A stretch of 13,712 bases of DNA, taken from positions 1-13,712 of the forward strand of contig SMXL01000118.1 of the NCBI GenBank assembly GCA_004356385.1, written 5' to 3'. This DNA comes from Bacteroidota bacterium. GTDB taxonomy: Bacteria > Bacteroidota > Rhodothermia > Rhodothermales > UBA10348. The position numbers were made by a program, and so were the translations under genes. This document shows, piece after piece, positions 1 through 7,318 of the stretch; within the stretch, counting starts at the first letter, position 1; every line of letters starts with the position of its first letter. A model generated the notes under the pieces. The model did not search any database. It was not told where the DNA came from and saw only the letters and a list, made by a program, of their open reading frames with translations.

Positions 1-1354
1 AGATGGACATAAATCGGATGATGGATCGTATTCCATCCCTGAATCGATCCAGTCCGAAGCACTCGTTGGGGGAGTGGATGGCGTCAGAGTCCAATCCGAA
101 CCCCATAAGCACGGTATCCAATCCCAACAATTTCTTGAATTCGGCGACTATCGGGATACTCCCACCGGTTCGGACGAAATAGGGCTTTTCTCCATAAACG
201 CCCTCCATGGCTTCTGAGGCCGCGGCCATGGCGGTGCTCTCCGTGTCAACGAGAGCTCCGTTTCCACCGTGAAGATCTGTGAACGTGAGCTTCATGGTCG
301 GCGGCGTATTGTACTCGAAATACTTTTTCAATTTCTCTGTGATATCCTCTGGAGTTTGATCGGGGACCAGTCGCATCGAGATCTTGACGCTCGCCTTCGA
401 TGGAAGCACAGTTTTGGCTCCGTCGCCGATATAGCCGCCCCATATTCCGTTACAATCCAGCGTCGGCCTGGCTGTCGTGCCCTCGAGGATCGAGTATCCC
501 TGTTCCGTTCGAGCCACACTTACACCCACCTCTTCGATCCACTCTTGATCATCAAATGGAAGGGAAGCAAAAGTTTTCCGTTCTTCGTCGGTGAGAGGTA
601 TGACATCATCGTAAAAGCCTGGAATGGTGACTCGAAAGTCATCATCATGGAGCGCAGAAATCATCCGGGCCATCACGTTTACCGGATTCTCGATGGCGCC
701 GCCGTACACGCAAGAATGAAGATCACGATCGGGTCCGGTCAGCGTGATCTCGACGTAAGCCAATCCCCTGAGTCCATATGTAATCGATGGCACGCCCGAA
801 CCGAACAGTGCAGTGTCCGAAATCACAACCACATCCGCCGTCAACATTTCTTTGTTTTCTTCAATAAAAGCTGGCAGGTTTTCCGATCCGTTTTCCTCCT
901 CCCCCTCAAAGATATACTTGACGTTCAGTGGCAACGCATCTCCGGTCCTGAAATAGGATTCGGCGGCCTTGAGATGCATGAAGAGCTGGCCCTTGTCGTC
1001 GCAAGAGCCCCGAGCATACAGAACGCCGTCTTTCACTACTGGCTCAAACGGAGGCGAATCCCACAGCTCAAGCGGATCCGGAGGCTGAACATCGTAGTGC
1101 CCGTAGACCAATAGGGTGGGGAGGTCTGGATCTACCATGGACTCGGCGTAAACCACAGGGTGTCCAGCCGTTTCCATTATCTCGACGCTTTCAATTCCGA
1201 GAGATTTAAGATGATCGGACAGCCACTGGGCTGCCTGGCGAACATCCGAATTGTGATCTGGATTTGTACTGACAGAAGGGATGCGGAGCAGTTCGTTGAG
1301 CTCGGTGACAAATCCGTCGAAATGTTCTTCTGCGTAAGCGAGTGCTTTATCCAT
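1..1354 (-). CDS. M20-family metallopeptidase (dipeptidase), C-terminus off the window edge
   Basis: A zinc-dependent cytoplasmic exopeptidase of the M20 family, probably cleaving dipeptides or short peptides. I translated 451 codons from the ATG at 1354 with no stop before base 1; the family is usually about 455-465 residues, so only a few codons are missing. Visible metal and catalytic signatures are YGHYDVQ (His86, Asp88), GSCDDKG (bridging Asp119), EGEEENGS (Glu152/153), VISD (Asp180), and near the C-terminus AIHSPNE with the last histidine ligand. The His in DLHSCVYGG lies in the lid/dimerisation domain and is typical of the carnosinase/PepV-like branch. It is the last visible gene of the minus-strand run, 129 bases after a lipoprotein gene. 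No strong Shine-Dalgarno is seen. The family is clear; the exact substrate cannot be told from sequence. Confidence 0.93.
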   Translation of the reverse strand, partial: MDKALAYAEEHFDGFVTELNELLRIPSVSTNPDHNSDVRQAAQWLSDHLKSLGIESVEIMETAGHPVVYAESMVDPDLPTLLVYGHYDVQPPDPLELWDSPPFEPVVKDGVLYARGSCDDKGQLFMHLKAAESYFRTGDALPLNVKYIFEGEEENGSENLPAFIEENKEMLTADVVVISDTALFGSGVPSITYGLRGLAYVEITLTGPDRDLHSCVYGGAIENPVNVMARMISALHDDDFRVTIPGFYDDVIPLTDEERKTFASLPFDDQEWIEEVGVSVARTEQGYSILEGTTARPTLDCNGIWGGYIGDGAKTVLPSKASVKISMRLVPDQTPEDITEKLKKYFEYNTPPTMKLTFTDLHGGNGALVDTESTAMAAASEAMEGVYGEKPYFVRTGGSIPIVAEFKKLLGLDTVLMGFGLDSDAIHSPNECFGLDRFRDGIRSIIRFMSI

Positions 1355-1483
1355 CGCGCTAGAAAGTCTCTTGAAAGATCAAACCGTGCCGTTCTCTTAA
1401 TCTAGGAGATGATCGCCGCGTTATCACTACTCACAGATCTGAACTGCGTGAATTATGCCGTGGCGTGTGGCGAGCGATTCCTG

Positions 1484-1999
1484 CTACAACTCGCTTTCAT
1501 CGCGCCATCGTTTAAGTCTCCACACCGCCAAAGAGTCCCTCCGAGTAAGATTGAAATTGACATTTCCATCCGTTCGAAATACATCACCCTGTTCAAGTGT
1601 TACCGTCAAGTTGAACGACCGAACAACGCGAACGTCTAATTGGGGTACCAAATCGTCCTGCGTAATTATTTGATTCCACTGCAATCGGATCAGACTCGAG
1701 TTCTGAAATAGTCGTCGCGTTGTTTCCAAATCCTGAGCGAATCCCCACTCGCGATCCACCTGCGCGTCGAAGTCTCTCCATAGAAAAGTAAATGACGAGT
1801 CTAACAGCGGTTCATACAGCGATAGATCCCGCAGTTCGTACGCGTTCCGGAAAATCGTGAAGAAGCCGTCGATCGTAGTTTGATCTCCTATCAGTCCGCC
1901 GAACGGGTCTCCTTCCTCCAGAGCAGGAGCGAAAGGGTTGCAGGCCCCAACCATTGAGAACACCCAAGCTGCTGCGATAAACAATATCGGCTTTTTCAT
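1484..1999 (-). CDS. Small lipoprotein, NTF2-like type, function unknown (paralogue 1)
   Basis: A 171-residue exported lipoprotein. The first 20 residues form a type II signal peptide: Lys-Lys, a hydrophobic stretch, then VGAC with Cys20 as the lipidated residue. The mature part has no motif that I can tie to an activity. Its pattern (helical first half with REWGFAQDLE at 84-93, strand-rich second half ending VWRLKRWRDE at 159-168) resembles NTF2-like/SnoaL-type small domains; that is inference. It matches the upstream neighbour in both of these segments, so the two look like an old tandem duplication. The gene starts 33 bases after the end of that neighbour and is presumably cotranscribed. 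The ATG at 1999 is preceded by a weak purine run (AAAGAGA). It probably acts at a membrane facing the periplasm. Confidence 0.85.
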   Translation of the reverse strand: MKKPILFIAAAWVFSMVGACNPFAPALEEGDPFGGLIGDQTTIDGFFTIFRNAYELRDLSLYEPLLDSSFTFLWRDFDAQVDREWGFAQDLETTRRLFQNSSLIRLQWNQIITQDDLVPQLDVRVVRSFNLTVTLEQGDVFRTDGNVNFNLTRRDSLAVWRLKRWRDESEL

Positions 2000-2032
2000 T
2001 TGGGGTTCTCTTTCGATCGTGACATTATCACG

Positions 2033-2608
2033 TTACTTCATGAATTCGGCTTTCAAATCGCTCCACGAGGTCTTTCCGCCTAATTCCCGATCCGTCCATT
2101 CTTTTAAATCCCAAAGCCCGTTTGAGCGCTGTTCGACCAGCCATTGGAGTCTGCCCTGTACTTCTGAAGGTGCATCTGGGCGCCGATGGTTGATCGTCAA
2201 GACGTACGATGCATCGAGCAAATACTGTGTATCCGAGACAATGGTGAAGGACTGATCATTCAGCACGAGCCCGTGCCCGGTATTTAAGTCCGCGGCCGCT
2301 GCTGCGGCAGTAAAATACTGATCCTCTTGAGCGCGGCCCCAATTGGCAAACACGGATTCCCGGGCCTCTGCCGAGGCCGTTGGATGAAAAACAAGATCTT
2401 CCGTCAGAGATCTTCGATAATTGGGTGCATTCATTTCACCGATCGCGTCGATGAGGTTATCGATGACTTGTTCGGGCGTATCTGGCTGCGAGAAGGTGCC
2501 CGCATCAGCAAGGGGCTCGTCGGGCGTCCGAGTCGAAAAAAGGGAGCAGCCTGCAATGAGGATACTCACCACAATGACTGGCAATATTGATCCGAAAATC
2601 TTCGGCAT
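2033..2608 (-). CDS. Small lipoprotein, NTF2-like type, function unknown (paralogue 2)
   Basis: A 191-residue lipoprotein. The signal peptide is residues 1-20 with lipobox LIAGC (Cys21), followed by a Ser/Thr/Pro/Asp-rich linker at 22-45. The folded part begins near residue 46 (PEQVIDNLIDAI) and shares two landmarks with the downstream lipoprotein: ANWGRAQEDQ at 88-97 against REWGFAQDLE, and LWDLKEWTDRE at 165-175 against VWRLKRWRDE. A run of six alanines lies at 101-106. The spacing between the landmarks is similar in both proteins, which supports common ancestry despite low identity. The role is unknown. An NTF2-like/DUF4440-style fold is my best guess from the closing W-x-L-x-x-W-x-D pattern. 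The gene lies 23 bases after the methyltransferase gene. The ATG at 2608 has no evident Shine-Dalgarno. Confidence 0.86.
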   Translation of the reverse strand: MPKIFGSILPVIVVSILIAGCSLFSTRTPDEPLADAGTFSQPDTPEQVIDNLIDAIGEMNAPNYRRSLTEDLVFHPTASAEARESVFANWGRAQEDQYFTAAAAAADLNTGHGLVLNDQSFTIVSDTQYLLDASYVLTINHRRPDAPSEVQGRLQWLVEQRSNGLWDLKEWTDRELGGKTSWSDLKAEFMK

Positions 2609-2631
2609 TGGACAACAGGTATAGCTACGCG

Positions 2632-3366
2632 CTAGCCCACTCTACGACTGAACAAAATCGTTCTGGGAGAATCGTCTTCGAAGGGGGCCCCTGAGTAGTC
2701 CCCCAAAACGGATTCCAGTTTCAGGCCAGCGCTTGCATACAGTGCTTCAAAATCTGACTGGTCCAGGAGGGCGACAGATTCGAAAAACGTATGCGAGTCG
2801 CCTTCATTTGAGAATACAATCTCTTTTAGAATCCTACCTTCCTCGATCCATCTGCGCTGCTCGATCACGATGCCTCGAACGGTTCTGGTATCAGAGGGAA
2901 TCAGGTTGGCCTCAACGGCGGTTCGATTCAGAAAATCTTGGACTACGAACCCACCTGGTTTGACGGCGGACGCCATCGCGTCGACGGCTTTTTGATGATC
3001 TTCCCACCGTTCGAAATACCCAAATGCTGTGAACAAGTTTACGACCCCGTCAAACCGATCCCGTCCAACAGGATTTCTCATGTCTCCAGCAATGAACGTG
3101 ATATCAAGGTTTTTTTCCGCCGCTTTTTCTCTCGCGATTTCGAGAGAACGCTCAGAAAGATCAAGACCAGTGACATTATAGCCTCGTTTGGCAAACTCAA
3201 TGGCGTGTCGTCCTCGACCGCATCCAACATCCAGAATATCCGATCCTTCAGCTGGTTTTACGGTTCGCTCGATCAAATCGACCAAGCTGATCGCCTCTTC
3301 TTCATTTCGTTCGCTGTAGACGATTTCATATTCGTCTCTACTGAACCACTGTTCATACCAGGCCAT
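2632..3366 (-). CDS. Class I SAM-dependent methyltransferase
   Basis: A 244-residue soluble methyltransferase with a Rossmann-like SAM-binding fold. Motif I is LDVGCGRG at 45-52, the acidic residue that would bind the SAM ribose is Asp69 in TGLDLSE, and motif III is GDMRNP at 94-99. The segment FDGVVNLFTAFGYFE at 105-119 is the usual motif IV region of a group of small-molecule-type methyltransferases common in Bacteroidota. The length is normal and there is no membrane segment. Nothing in the sequence identifies the substrate. The neighbours (ispH upstream, lipoproteins downstream) give only loose hints and could equally suggest a metabolic or a housekeeping role. It begins 70 bases after ispH ends, so probably in the same transcript. 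Confidence 0.9.
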   Translation of the reverse strand: MAWYEQWFSRDEYEIVYSERNEEEAISLVDLIERTVKPAEGSDILDVGCGRGRHAIEFAKRGYNVTGLDLSERSLEIAREKAAEKNLDITFIAGDMRNPVGRDRFDGVVNLFTAFGYFERWEDHQKAVDAMASAVKPGGFVVQDFLNRTAVEANLIPSDTRTVRGIVIEQRRWIEEGRILKEIVFSNEGDSHTFFESVALLDQSDFEALYASAGLKLESVLGDYSGAPFEDDSPRTILFSRRVG

Positions 3367-3436
3367 ATTCTAGAGCGCGATTTAGATGGAGGTTGGGTGG
3401 ATTAAACATTAACCGAAAATTGTACAGCTCGTCCGT

Positions 3437-4672
3437 TCATGTTATGGACTCAGAAAAATCCGAAATGACATCTTCGTTGGTTCTAATTCCTTCAAAAGAG
3501 GATGTGATTTCCGCAACGACTTCCTCGAGAATAATATCCGGACAGGAGGCACCTGCTCCTAACAAGACCCGAACCGGCGGACGGTAATTCAGCCAATTAT
3601 CAGTCTGCGTCATTTTCTTGGTGCGCAAATCAAAATGTTCGATTCGAGATAAACCGGAGATTTGGTCCGCACTACTGATGAAATAAGTAGGCAGCTGCTC
3701 TTTACAAATCTCAACCAGATGACTCGTGTTCGATGAATTAATACCACCCACAATGACGGCTGTGTCGGCCGCCTGGTCTAAGAGGGCGCGTGTCGCATCC
3801 TGATTCTCATTGGTGGCATAACAAAGTGTATCGCTCGTATCGGCGAAGTGATCATCAACTTGTTCTGCACCGTAGCGTTCGGCCATGGCGGATTTCAGCA
3901 ATTCCGCAATTGCCGCTGTCTCTGTAGCCAACATCGTTGTTTGATTGACAACGCCTACCCGGACCAAGTCCTTGTTTGGATCGAATCCTTTAGAGCAACG
4001 ATCCTCAAAGGAATCGTAAAACTGCGCGGTAAATCCATCACCGGAAATAAGTCTAGACAAGATTTGAGCTTCTTCAAGATCTCGAACGACGATCACCGGT
4101 GCGGTCTTCTGAGCATGGGAAAAGGTAGCCTGTGTTTCCTCATGTTGTCGTTTCCCGTGGATAATTACCGTGAATTCATTCTCGCCAATCTGACTGGAAC
4201 GACGCCATACTTTCTCAACGAAAGGGCAAGTCGTGTCGTAGGTGCGTATGTCAATACCTTTTTGAGTCAGTTCGTTTTCAATTTCTATGGTCGTGCCGAA
4301 GGCCGGGATGATCACGATATCCTTTTGGCGCAGTTCGGAGAATGGAATGAGCTGCTTTCCCGACGTGGTTCGAAGAAATCGAATGCCTCGTTCTCTCAGA
4401 TCTTGGTTCACTCGCTCGTTATGAATGATCTCAGAGAGCAAGTATATACGGTCGCCAGGATGCTCATCCAGTGCTCGATACGCAATGTCAATGGCGTTTT
4501 CGACGCCGTAGCAAAAGCCGAAATGGCGGGCCAGATGGAATTTTACGGGACCAAAATCCAGCAATGAAGGAGACAGATCTCTCTTCATTGGGTCCGACAG
4601 GCTTCGAATCTCCTTGATTCGACTGACAAGCGTGGAATGATAAAAAGAAGGAAGATCAAATGATCGCGCCAT
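3437..4672 (-). CDS. ispH: 4-hydroxy-3-methylbut-2-enyl diphosphate reductase (IspH/LytB), long form
   Basis: This enzyme reduces HMBPP to IPP and DMAPP with an iron-sulfur cluster, the last step of the MEP isoprenoid pathway. The three cluster cysteines are visible: Cys54 in GFCYGV, Cys149 in DTTCPFV and Cys284 in DTLCYATNENQDA. The substrate-binding histidines are probably His84 (EIIHNE) and His172 (IIHGK), and the SSNTSHL motif at 313-319 is intact. At 411 residues it is about 100 longer than the E. coli type and matches the plant/cyanobacterial-like long form, with an N-terminal extension before the first cysteine and insertions between domains. The ATG at 4672 is supported by a GAAGAGG purine run about 10 bases upstream, one of the few good ribosome-binding sites here. 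It follows tgt by 71 bases. Confidence 0.95.
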   Translation of the reverse strand: MARSFDLPSFYHSTLVSRIKEIRSLSDPMKRDLSPSLLDFGPVKFHLARHFGFCYGVENAIDIAYRALDEHPGDRIYLLSEIIHNERVNQDLRERGIRFLRTTSGKQLIPFSELRQKDIVIIPAFGTTIEIENELTQKGIDIRTYDTTCPFVEKVWRRSSQIGENEFTVIIHGKRQHEETQATFSHAQKTAPVIVVRDLEEAQILSRLISGDGFTAQFYDSFEDRCSKGFDPNKDLVRVGVVNQTTMLATETAAIAELLKSAMAERYGAEQVDDHFADTSDTLCYATNENQDATRALLDQAADTAVIVGGINSSNTSHLVEICKEQLPTYFISSADQISGLSRIEHFDLRTKKMTQTDNWLNYRPPVRVLLGAGASCPDIILEEVVAEITSSFEGIRTNEDVISDFSESIT

Positions 4673-4682
4673 GCGTGGTGAA

Positions 4683-4689
4683 CCTCTTC
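4683..4689 (-). promoter_or_regulatory. Ribosome-binding site of ispH
   Basis: On the minus strand this reads GAAGAGG and lies about 10 bases before the ATG of ispH. It supports the 411-residue start rather than the internal Met29. Most other genes in the window lack such a sequence. Confidence 0.55.
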
Positions 4690-4704
4690 ACTGCGGGTCG
4701 GGGT

Positions 4705-4720
4705 CATACGATGGCGTATG
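4705..4720. other. Small perfect hairpin in the tgt-ispH gap
   Basis: CATACG and CGTATG pair perfectly around the four-base loop ATGG. It sits in the 71-base gap, about 24 bases after the tgt stop on the minus strand. There is no T-run after it in the direction of transcription, so it is not a standard intrinsic terminator. It could be a processing or stabilising stem, or chance. Confidence 0.35.
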
Positions 4721-4743
4721 GCCGGAGTTCGAACCGAATTCCG

Positions 4744-5874
4744 TTATAGGCGCCTTTCGATGTTTGGAAGGATACTTTTCTTCCAATGGTTATACCGGTC
4801 TTCCAGCACGGCTGATCTCGCTTCTTTCATCAACCACGTATAAAACGTCAAATTATGGATAGATGCTATCTGTAAGCCGAGTAGCTCACCCGCGATGAAT
4901 AGATGCCGGAGATAGGCTTTCGAAAAACCATGCGAAACTTCTCCGGACAAGCCAGGGTCGATCGGCGTAAAATCATCCCGCCACTTACGGTTTCGGATAT
5001 TGATAATGCCCTCCGTCGTAAAGAGCATACCGTTCCGACCGTTGCGCGTCGGCATGACACAGTCAAACATGTCGACCCCTCGAGCGACGTTCTGAACCAA
5101 GTTTGACGGCGTTCCCACTCCCATGAGATATCGTGGTTTATCCGATGGGAGGATTTCATTCACGATTTCAACCATCGCATACATTTCTTCAGCTGGCTCT
5201 CCCACCGACAGGCCCCCAATTGCATACCCGGGAAAATCGAGATCGACGAGGGCTCGCGCAGAATCTCTTCGAACATCGGGGTAAACGACACCCTGAACGA
5301 TGCCAAAAAGTGCCTGTTGATGCTCGAAAAGTGGAGCTGTCTCTTCGACTCGCTTCTTACATCGGGCCGCCCATCTGAGCGTGAGTTTATTCGACGCAGC
5401 AGCGTACTCTTCTGTTACATCTCCGGAAGGGCACTCATCCAGAACCATCATGATATCCGAACCGATGGACCGCTGGGCGTCGATGACGGATTCAGGTGTG
5501 AACTGATGGGTCGAGCCGTCGATGTGACTCTGGAATTCTGCGCCTTCTTCAGAAATTGTACGACGCGACGCTAATGAGAACACTTGATATCCACCCGAAT
5601 CCGTCAGAATCGGGCCATTCCAACGCATAAAGGCATGTAGGCCGCCTGCATTTTGGATGATATCGGTGCCCGGACGGAGATGAAGATGATACGTGTTTCC
5701 GAGAATAATTTGTGACCCGATGATCAACTCCAACTCCGACGGCCAAACGCCCTTCACCGTACCCGCGGTTCCGACGGGCATAAACACCGGAGTCTGGATC
5801 AGTCCGTGATCCGTTTCGATGGTGCCCGCCCTCGCCTGCGATGAGGAGTCTGTATGCTCCAGCTCAAATTTCAT
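4744..5874 (-). CDS. tgt: tRNA-guanine transglycosylase (queuine tRNA-ribosyltransferase), zinc cysteines missing
   Basis: Tgt swaps guanine at position 34 of GUN-anticodon tRNAs for preQ1, in queuosine synthesis. With the ATG at 5874 it has 377 residues, the normal length. Key parts: FMPVGT at 31-36, TDSGGYQVFSL with the general acid/base Asp92, the substrate pocket at Asp146/Cys148, GIVQG at 191-195, GGLSVGE at 220-226, and GVDMFDCVMPTRNGRNG with the nucleophile Asp271. The oddity is the zinc site: where the family has C-x-C-x-x-C after an Asp-Pro, this protein has Leu309, Gly311 and Ser314, although the fourth ligand His340 (ASIHN) is kept. I chose the ATG at 5874 because MKFEL matches the family start and the codon overlaps the stop of the preceding frame as ATGA; a GTG at 5886 is possible. 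Confidence 0.95.
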   Translation of the reverse strand: MKFELEHTDSSSQARAGTIETDHGLIQTPVFMPVGTAGTVKGVWPSELELIIGSQIILGNTYHLHLRPGTDIIQNAGGLHAFMRWNGPILTDSGGYQVFSLASRRTISEEGAEFQSHIDGSTHQFTPESVIDAQRSIGSDIMMVLDECPSGDVTEEYAAASNKLTLRWAARCKKRVEETAPLFEHQQALFGIVQGVVYPDVRRDSARALVDLDFPGYAIGGLSVGEPAEEMYAMVEIVNEILPSDKPRYLMGVGTPSNLVQNVARGVDMFDCVMPTRNGRNGMLFTTEGIINIRNRKWRDDFTPIDPGLSGEVSHGFSKAYLRHLFIAGELLGLQIASIHNLTFYTWLMKEARSAVLEDRYNHWKKSILPNIERRL

Positions 5875-6215
5875 GCGGTCAGGCACCTGGTAGGAGAGAG
5901 ATGATCAAGAAATCCTTCTTCAATCATCGAAGCGGGCACGGCCTCTGCTCCGAATGGAACCAGAGCTCCTCTGCCTTGCATCGCGAGGACCATACCAATA
6001 GCGAGGCCAGTGACCGCTGTGAGAATTACACTCTTCGATCCAATTTCGTCCGGTTGGTGATCCAGTTCCCTAAACTCGAACGGTCGGCGCCAAAAGCGTG
6101 CAAAAAAATGCATAGTGAAACTGAGTAGTTCACCGGTTTTGATGAGAACGCTCAACAAAACACTGGGCCTAGCGACACCGGTTTTCGATTTGGCTAGGGG
6201 CATTGATGGACCCAT
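5871..6215 (-). pseudogene. Truncated MlaE/DUF140-like ABC transporter permease (N-terminal third only)
   Basis: The 114-residue product resembles the start of MlaE-family permeases, the inner-membrane part of a phospholipid/organic-solvent transport system. FARFWRRPFEFRELDHQPDEIG (38-59) corresponds to the amphipathic start of the family, and the following segment to about 80, with GMVLAMQ at 74-80, to the first membrane helix. FGAE at 88-91 is also family-like. Homology then fades, and a stop follows 20 residues after Pro94. The family is normally about 250-270 residues, with a conserved RELGP segment just after this point; it is absent. No mlaF or mlaD partner is in the window. The frame starts directly after the yihY stop (TAG then ATG) and its TGA overlaps the tgt ATG. 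I read it as a remnant, perhaps kept because its translation couples yihY to tgt. It could also be an assembly artefact or a real short protein. Confidence 0.6.
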
Positions 6216-7130
6216 CTATTCCAGAGCGGGCGCCGATTCAGTATCGTAGCGATGCTTTCGTTCATGAAGTAATGTAGCGATCGATCCGACGTTCAGGACA
6301 AGCCCGGAATAATAAGCCCACAGCACGAGAGCCAGGATCAGAACGAAGGTACTACCGAACGCCGCCATCCATGTATCCTGAAACGAAGCCAGTCTGGTGA
6401 CATACATCGTGAACGGCACTTTGGCTATTTCCCAGAGACAGGCGGCCACAATTGCTCCCGTCCAGGCGCTGCGCGTTGGAGGCTTGGGAATGGGTGTGAA
6501 GTATATGAGTTGGAAAAACATGACTGCGCTCAGTAAAAGAGGAAGGAGCCACGCGAACCAACGAAACGCCCCATGAAGCCCATCACTAAACCACGTGTCT
6601 TCGTACCCCAATTCGGACAACATTTCAATCGCAGACGTATTCAGTCCTTGAACGAATAGAGTGATGACGATAGAGAGCACAAAAAACGCCCCTACTTGAA
6701 ATGCCATTCGGAAATCAAATATATAGGCTCGGATCGGAGATCGGTGAACATGCCACTCTTCACGAAAGATATTTGCGAGCACTGCCCGAAGCGTAGCAAA
6801 GAGCGTTTTTGCAGTAACGGTAAGGCTGATCACACCGATCAGCGTGATGGTACCCGACGCCTGCTGGAGCTGCTGTAAGAACTCCACGAGTTCACCACTT
6901 TGGTAGTCAGGCAAAAACGTTTTGATGATCAGGTCGATGAGTGCCGACGGTCGCTCTGGTTGAATGGTTTGGGCAATCAGGCCGGTTCCGACGACGACAA
7001 GAGGGATGAACGTGACGAGTATCTTAAAGGCGATTGCCTGGGCCCAGAGAAATACGTCTTTGTTGTGCAGTTCCCGATAAATCCCGCTCGCGTAGTACTT
7101 GAGAGTTGACGCGTAATTTCCGAGAGGCAT
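6216..7130 (-). CDS. YihY/BrkB-family inner-membrane protein
   Basis: A 304-residue integral membrane protein of the YihY/virulence factor BrkB family, often misnamed ribonuclease BN. The molecular role of the family is not settled. About six hydrophobic segments are visible, roughly at 30-53, 94-115, 143-163, 190-212, 222-244 and 255-288. Family-like features are the N-terminal segment with an ALAF-type helix (AIAFKILVTFIPLVV), the FREEW turn at 122-126, the PIPKPP loop at 214-219, and W-A-Y-Y-S in the last helix. The C-terminus is short and charged. The ATG at 7130 has no Shine-Dalgarno. The stop at 6216-6218 touches the start of the MlaE-like fragment, so they share a transcript. The 188-base gap upstream probably holds the promoter of this run. 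Confidence 0.88.
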   Translation of the reverse strand: MPLGNYASTLKYYASGIYRELHNKDVFLWAQAIAFKILVTFIPLVVVGTGLIAQTIQPERPSALIDLIIKTFLPDYQSGELVEFLQQLQQASGTITLIGVISLTVTAKTLFATLRAVLANIFREEWHVHRSPIRAYIFDFRMAFQVGAFFVLSIVITLFVQGLNTSAIEMLSELGYEDTWFSDGLHGAFRWFAWLLPLLLSAVMFFQLIYFTPIPKPPTRSAWTGAIVAACLWEIAKVPFTMYVTRLASFQDTWMAAFGSTFVLILALVLWAYYSGLVLNVGSIATLLHERKHRYDTESAPALE

Positions 7131-7161
7131 ACAGAGAAAAGTGCAGGTCGTTGAATTCGAA

Positions 7162-7172
7162 TGCGTTACGCA
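7162..7172. promoter_or_regulatory. Short palindrome TGCGT-T-ACGCA upstream of yihY
   Basis: Five-base perfect inverted repeat with a one-base centre, 32 bases before the yihY ATG. Its size and place would fit an operator for a dimeric regulator, but it may be chance. No regulator gene lies beside it. Confidence 0.2.
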
Positions 7173-7277
7173 AAGGATCGATAAGATCGGATCCGAGTTA
7201 TAGCTCGCAGATCTACTTCATCTATCCGGACGATATCGGCAAGGTACAAAAGTCGAGTGTGCGCTTATGCAGGTGGT

Positions 7278-7293
7278 GGGCATCAAAATGCCC
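7278..7293 (-). terminator. Hairpin 3' of clpX, possible weak terminator
   Basis: GGGCAT and ATGCCC pair perfectly around a four-base loop, about 26 bases after the clpX stop in the direction of transcription. There is no T-run after it, so it is not a classic intrinsic terminator. It may stabilise the clpX mRNA end or mark a processing site. Confidence 0.35.
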
Positions 7294-7318
7294 GGTTGTG
7301 GCTCGGGGAGCGTCCGTT

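Larger units (their letters stand above)
7131..7318. other. Intergenic region between clpX and the yihY run
   Basis: These 188 bases contain no gene. They hold a hairpin just after clpX, a short palindrome and four GATC sites within 38 bases (7176-7213). On the minus strand a TATAAC sequence (about 7200) could serve as a -10 box for yihY, but I found no convincing -35 partner. Confidence 0.5.

Noticed and set aside
269..1114. Long plus-strand open frame (281 codons)
   Set aside because: It lies opposite the M20 peptidase, whose minus-strand translation has all the family motifs; the plus-strand product has no recognisable domain.
1355..1483. Gap between lipoprotein 1 and the M20 peptidase, checked for a terminator or small gene
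   Set aside because: No stem with a T-run and no plausible small frame on the minus strand.
3848..4567. Plus-strand open frame of 239 codons
   Set aside because: Antisense shadow of ispH, which is certain on the minus strand.
7176..7213. Four GATC sites in 38 bases, considered as an origin or methylation-control region
   Set aside because: GATC is frequent throughout the window, and there are no DnaA boxes or AT-rich unwinding region beside it.
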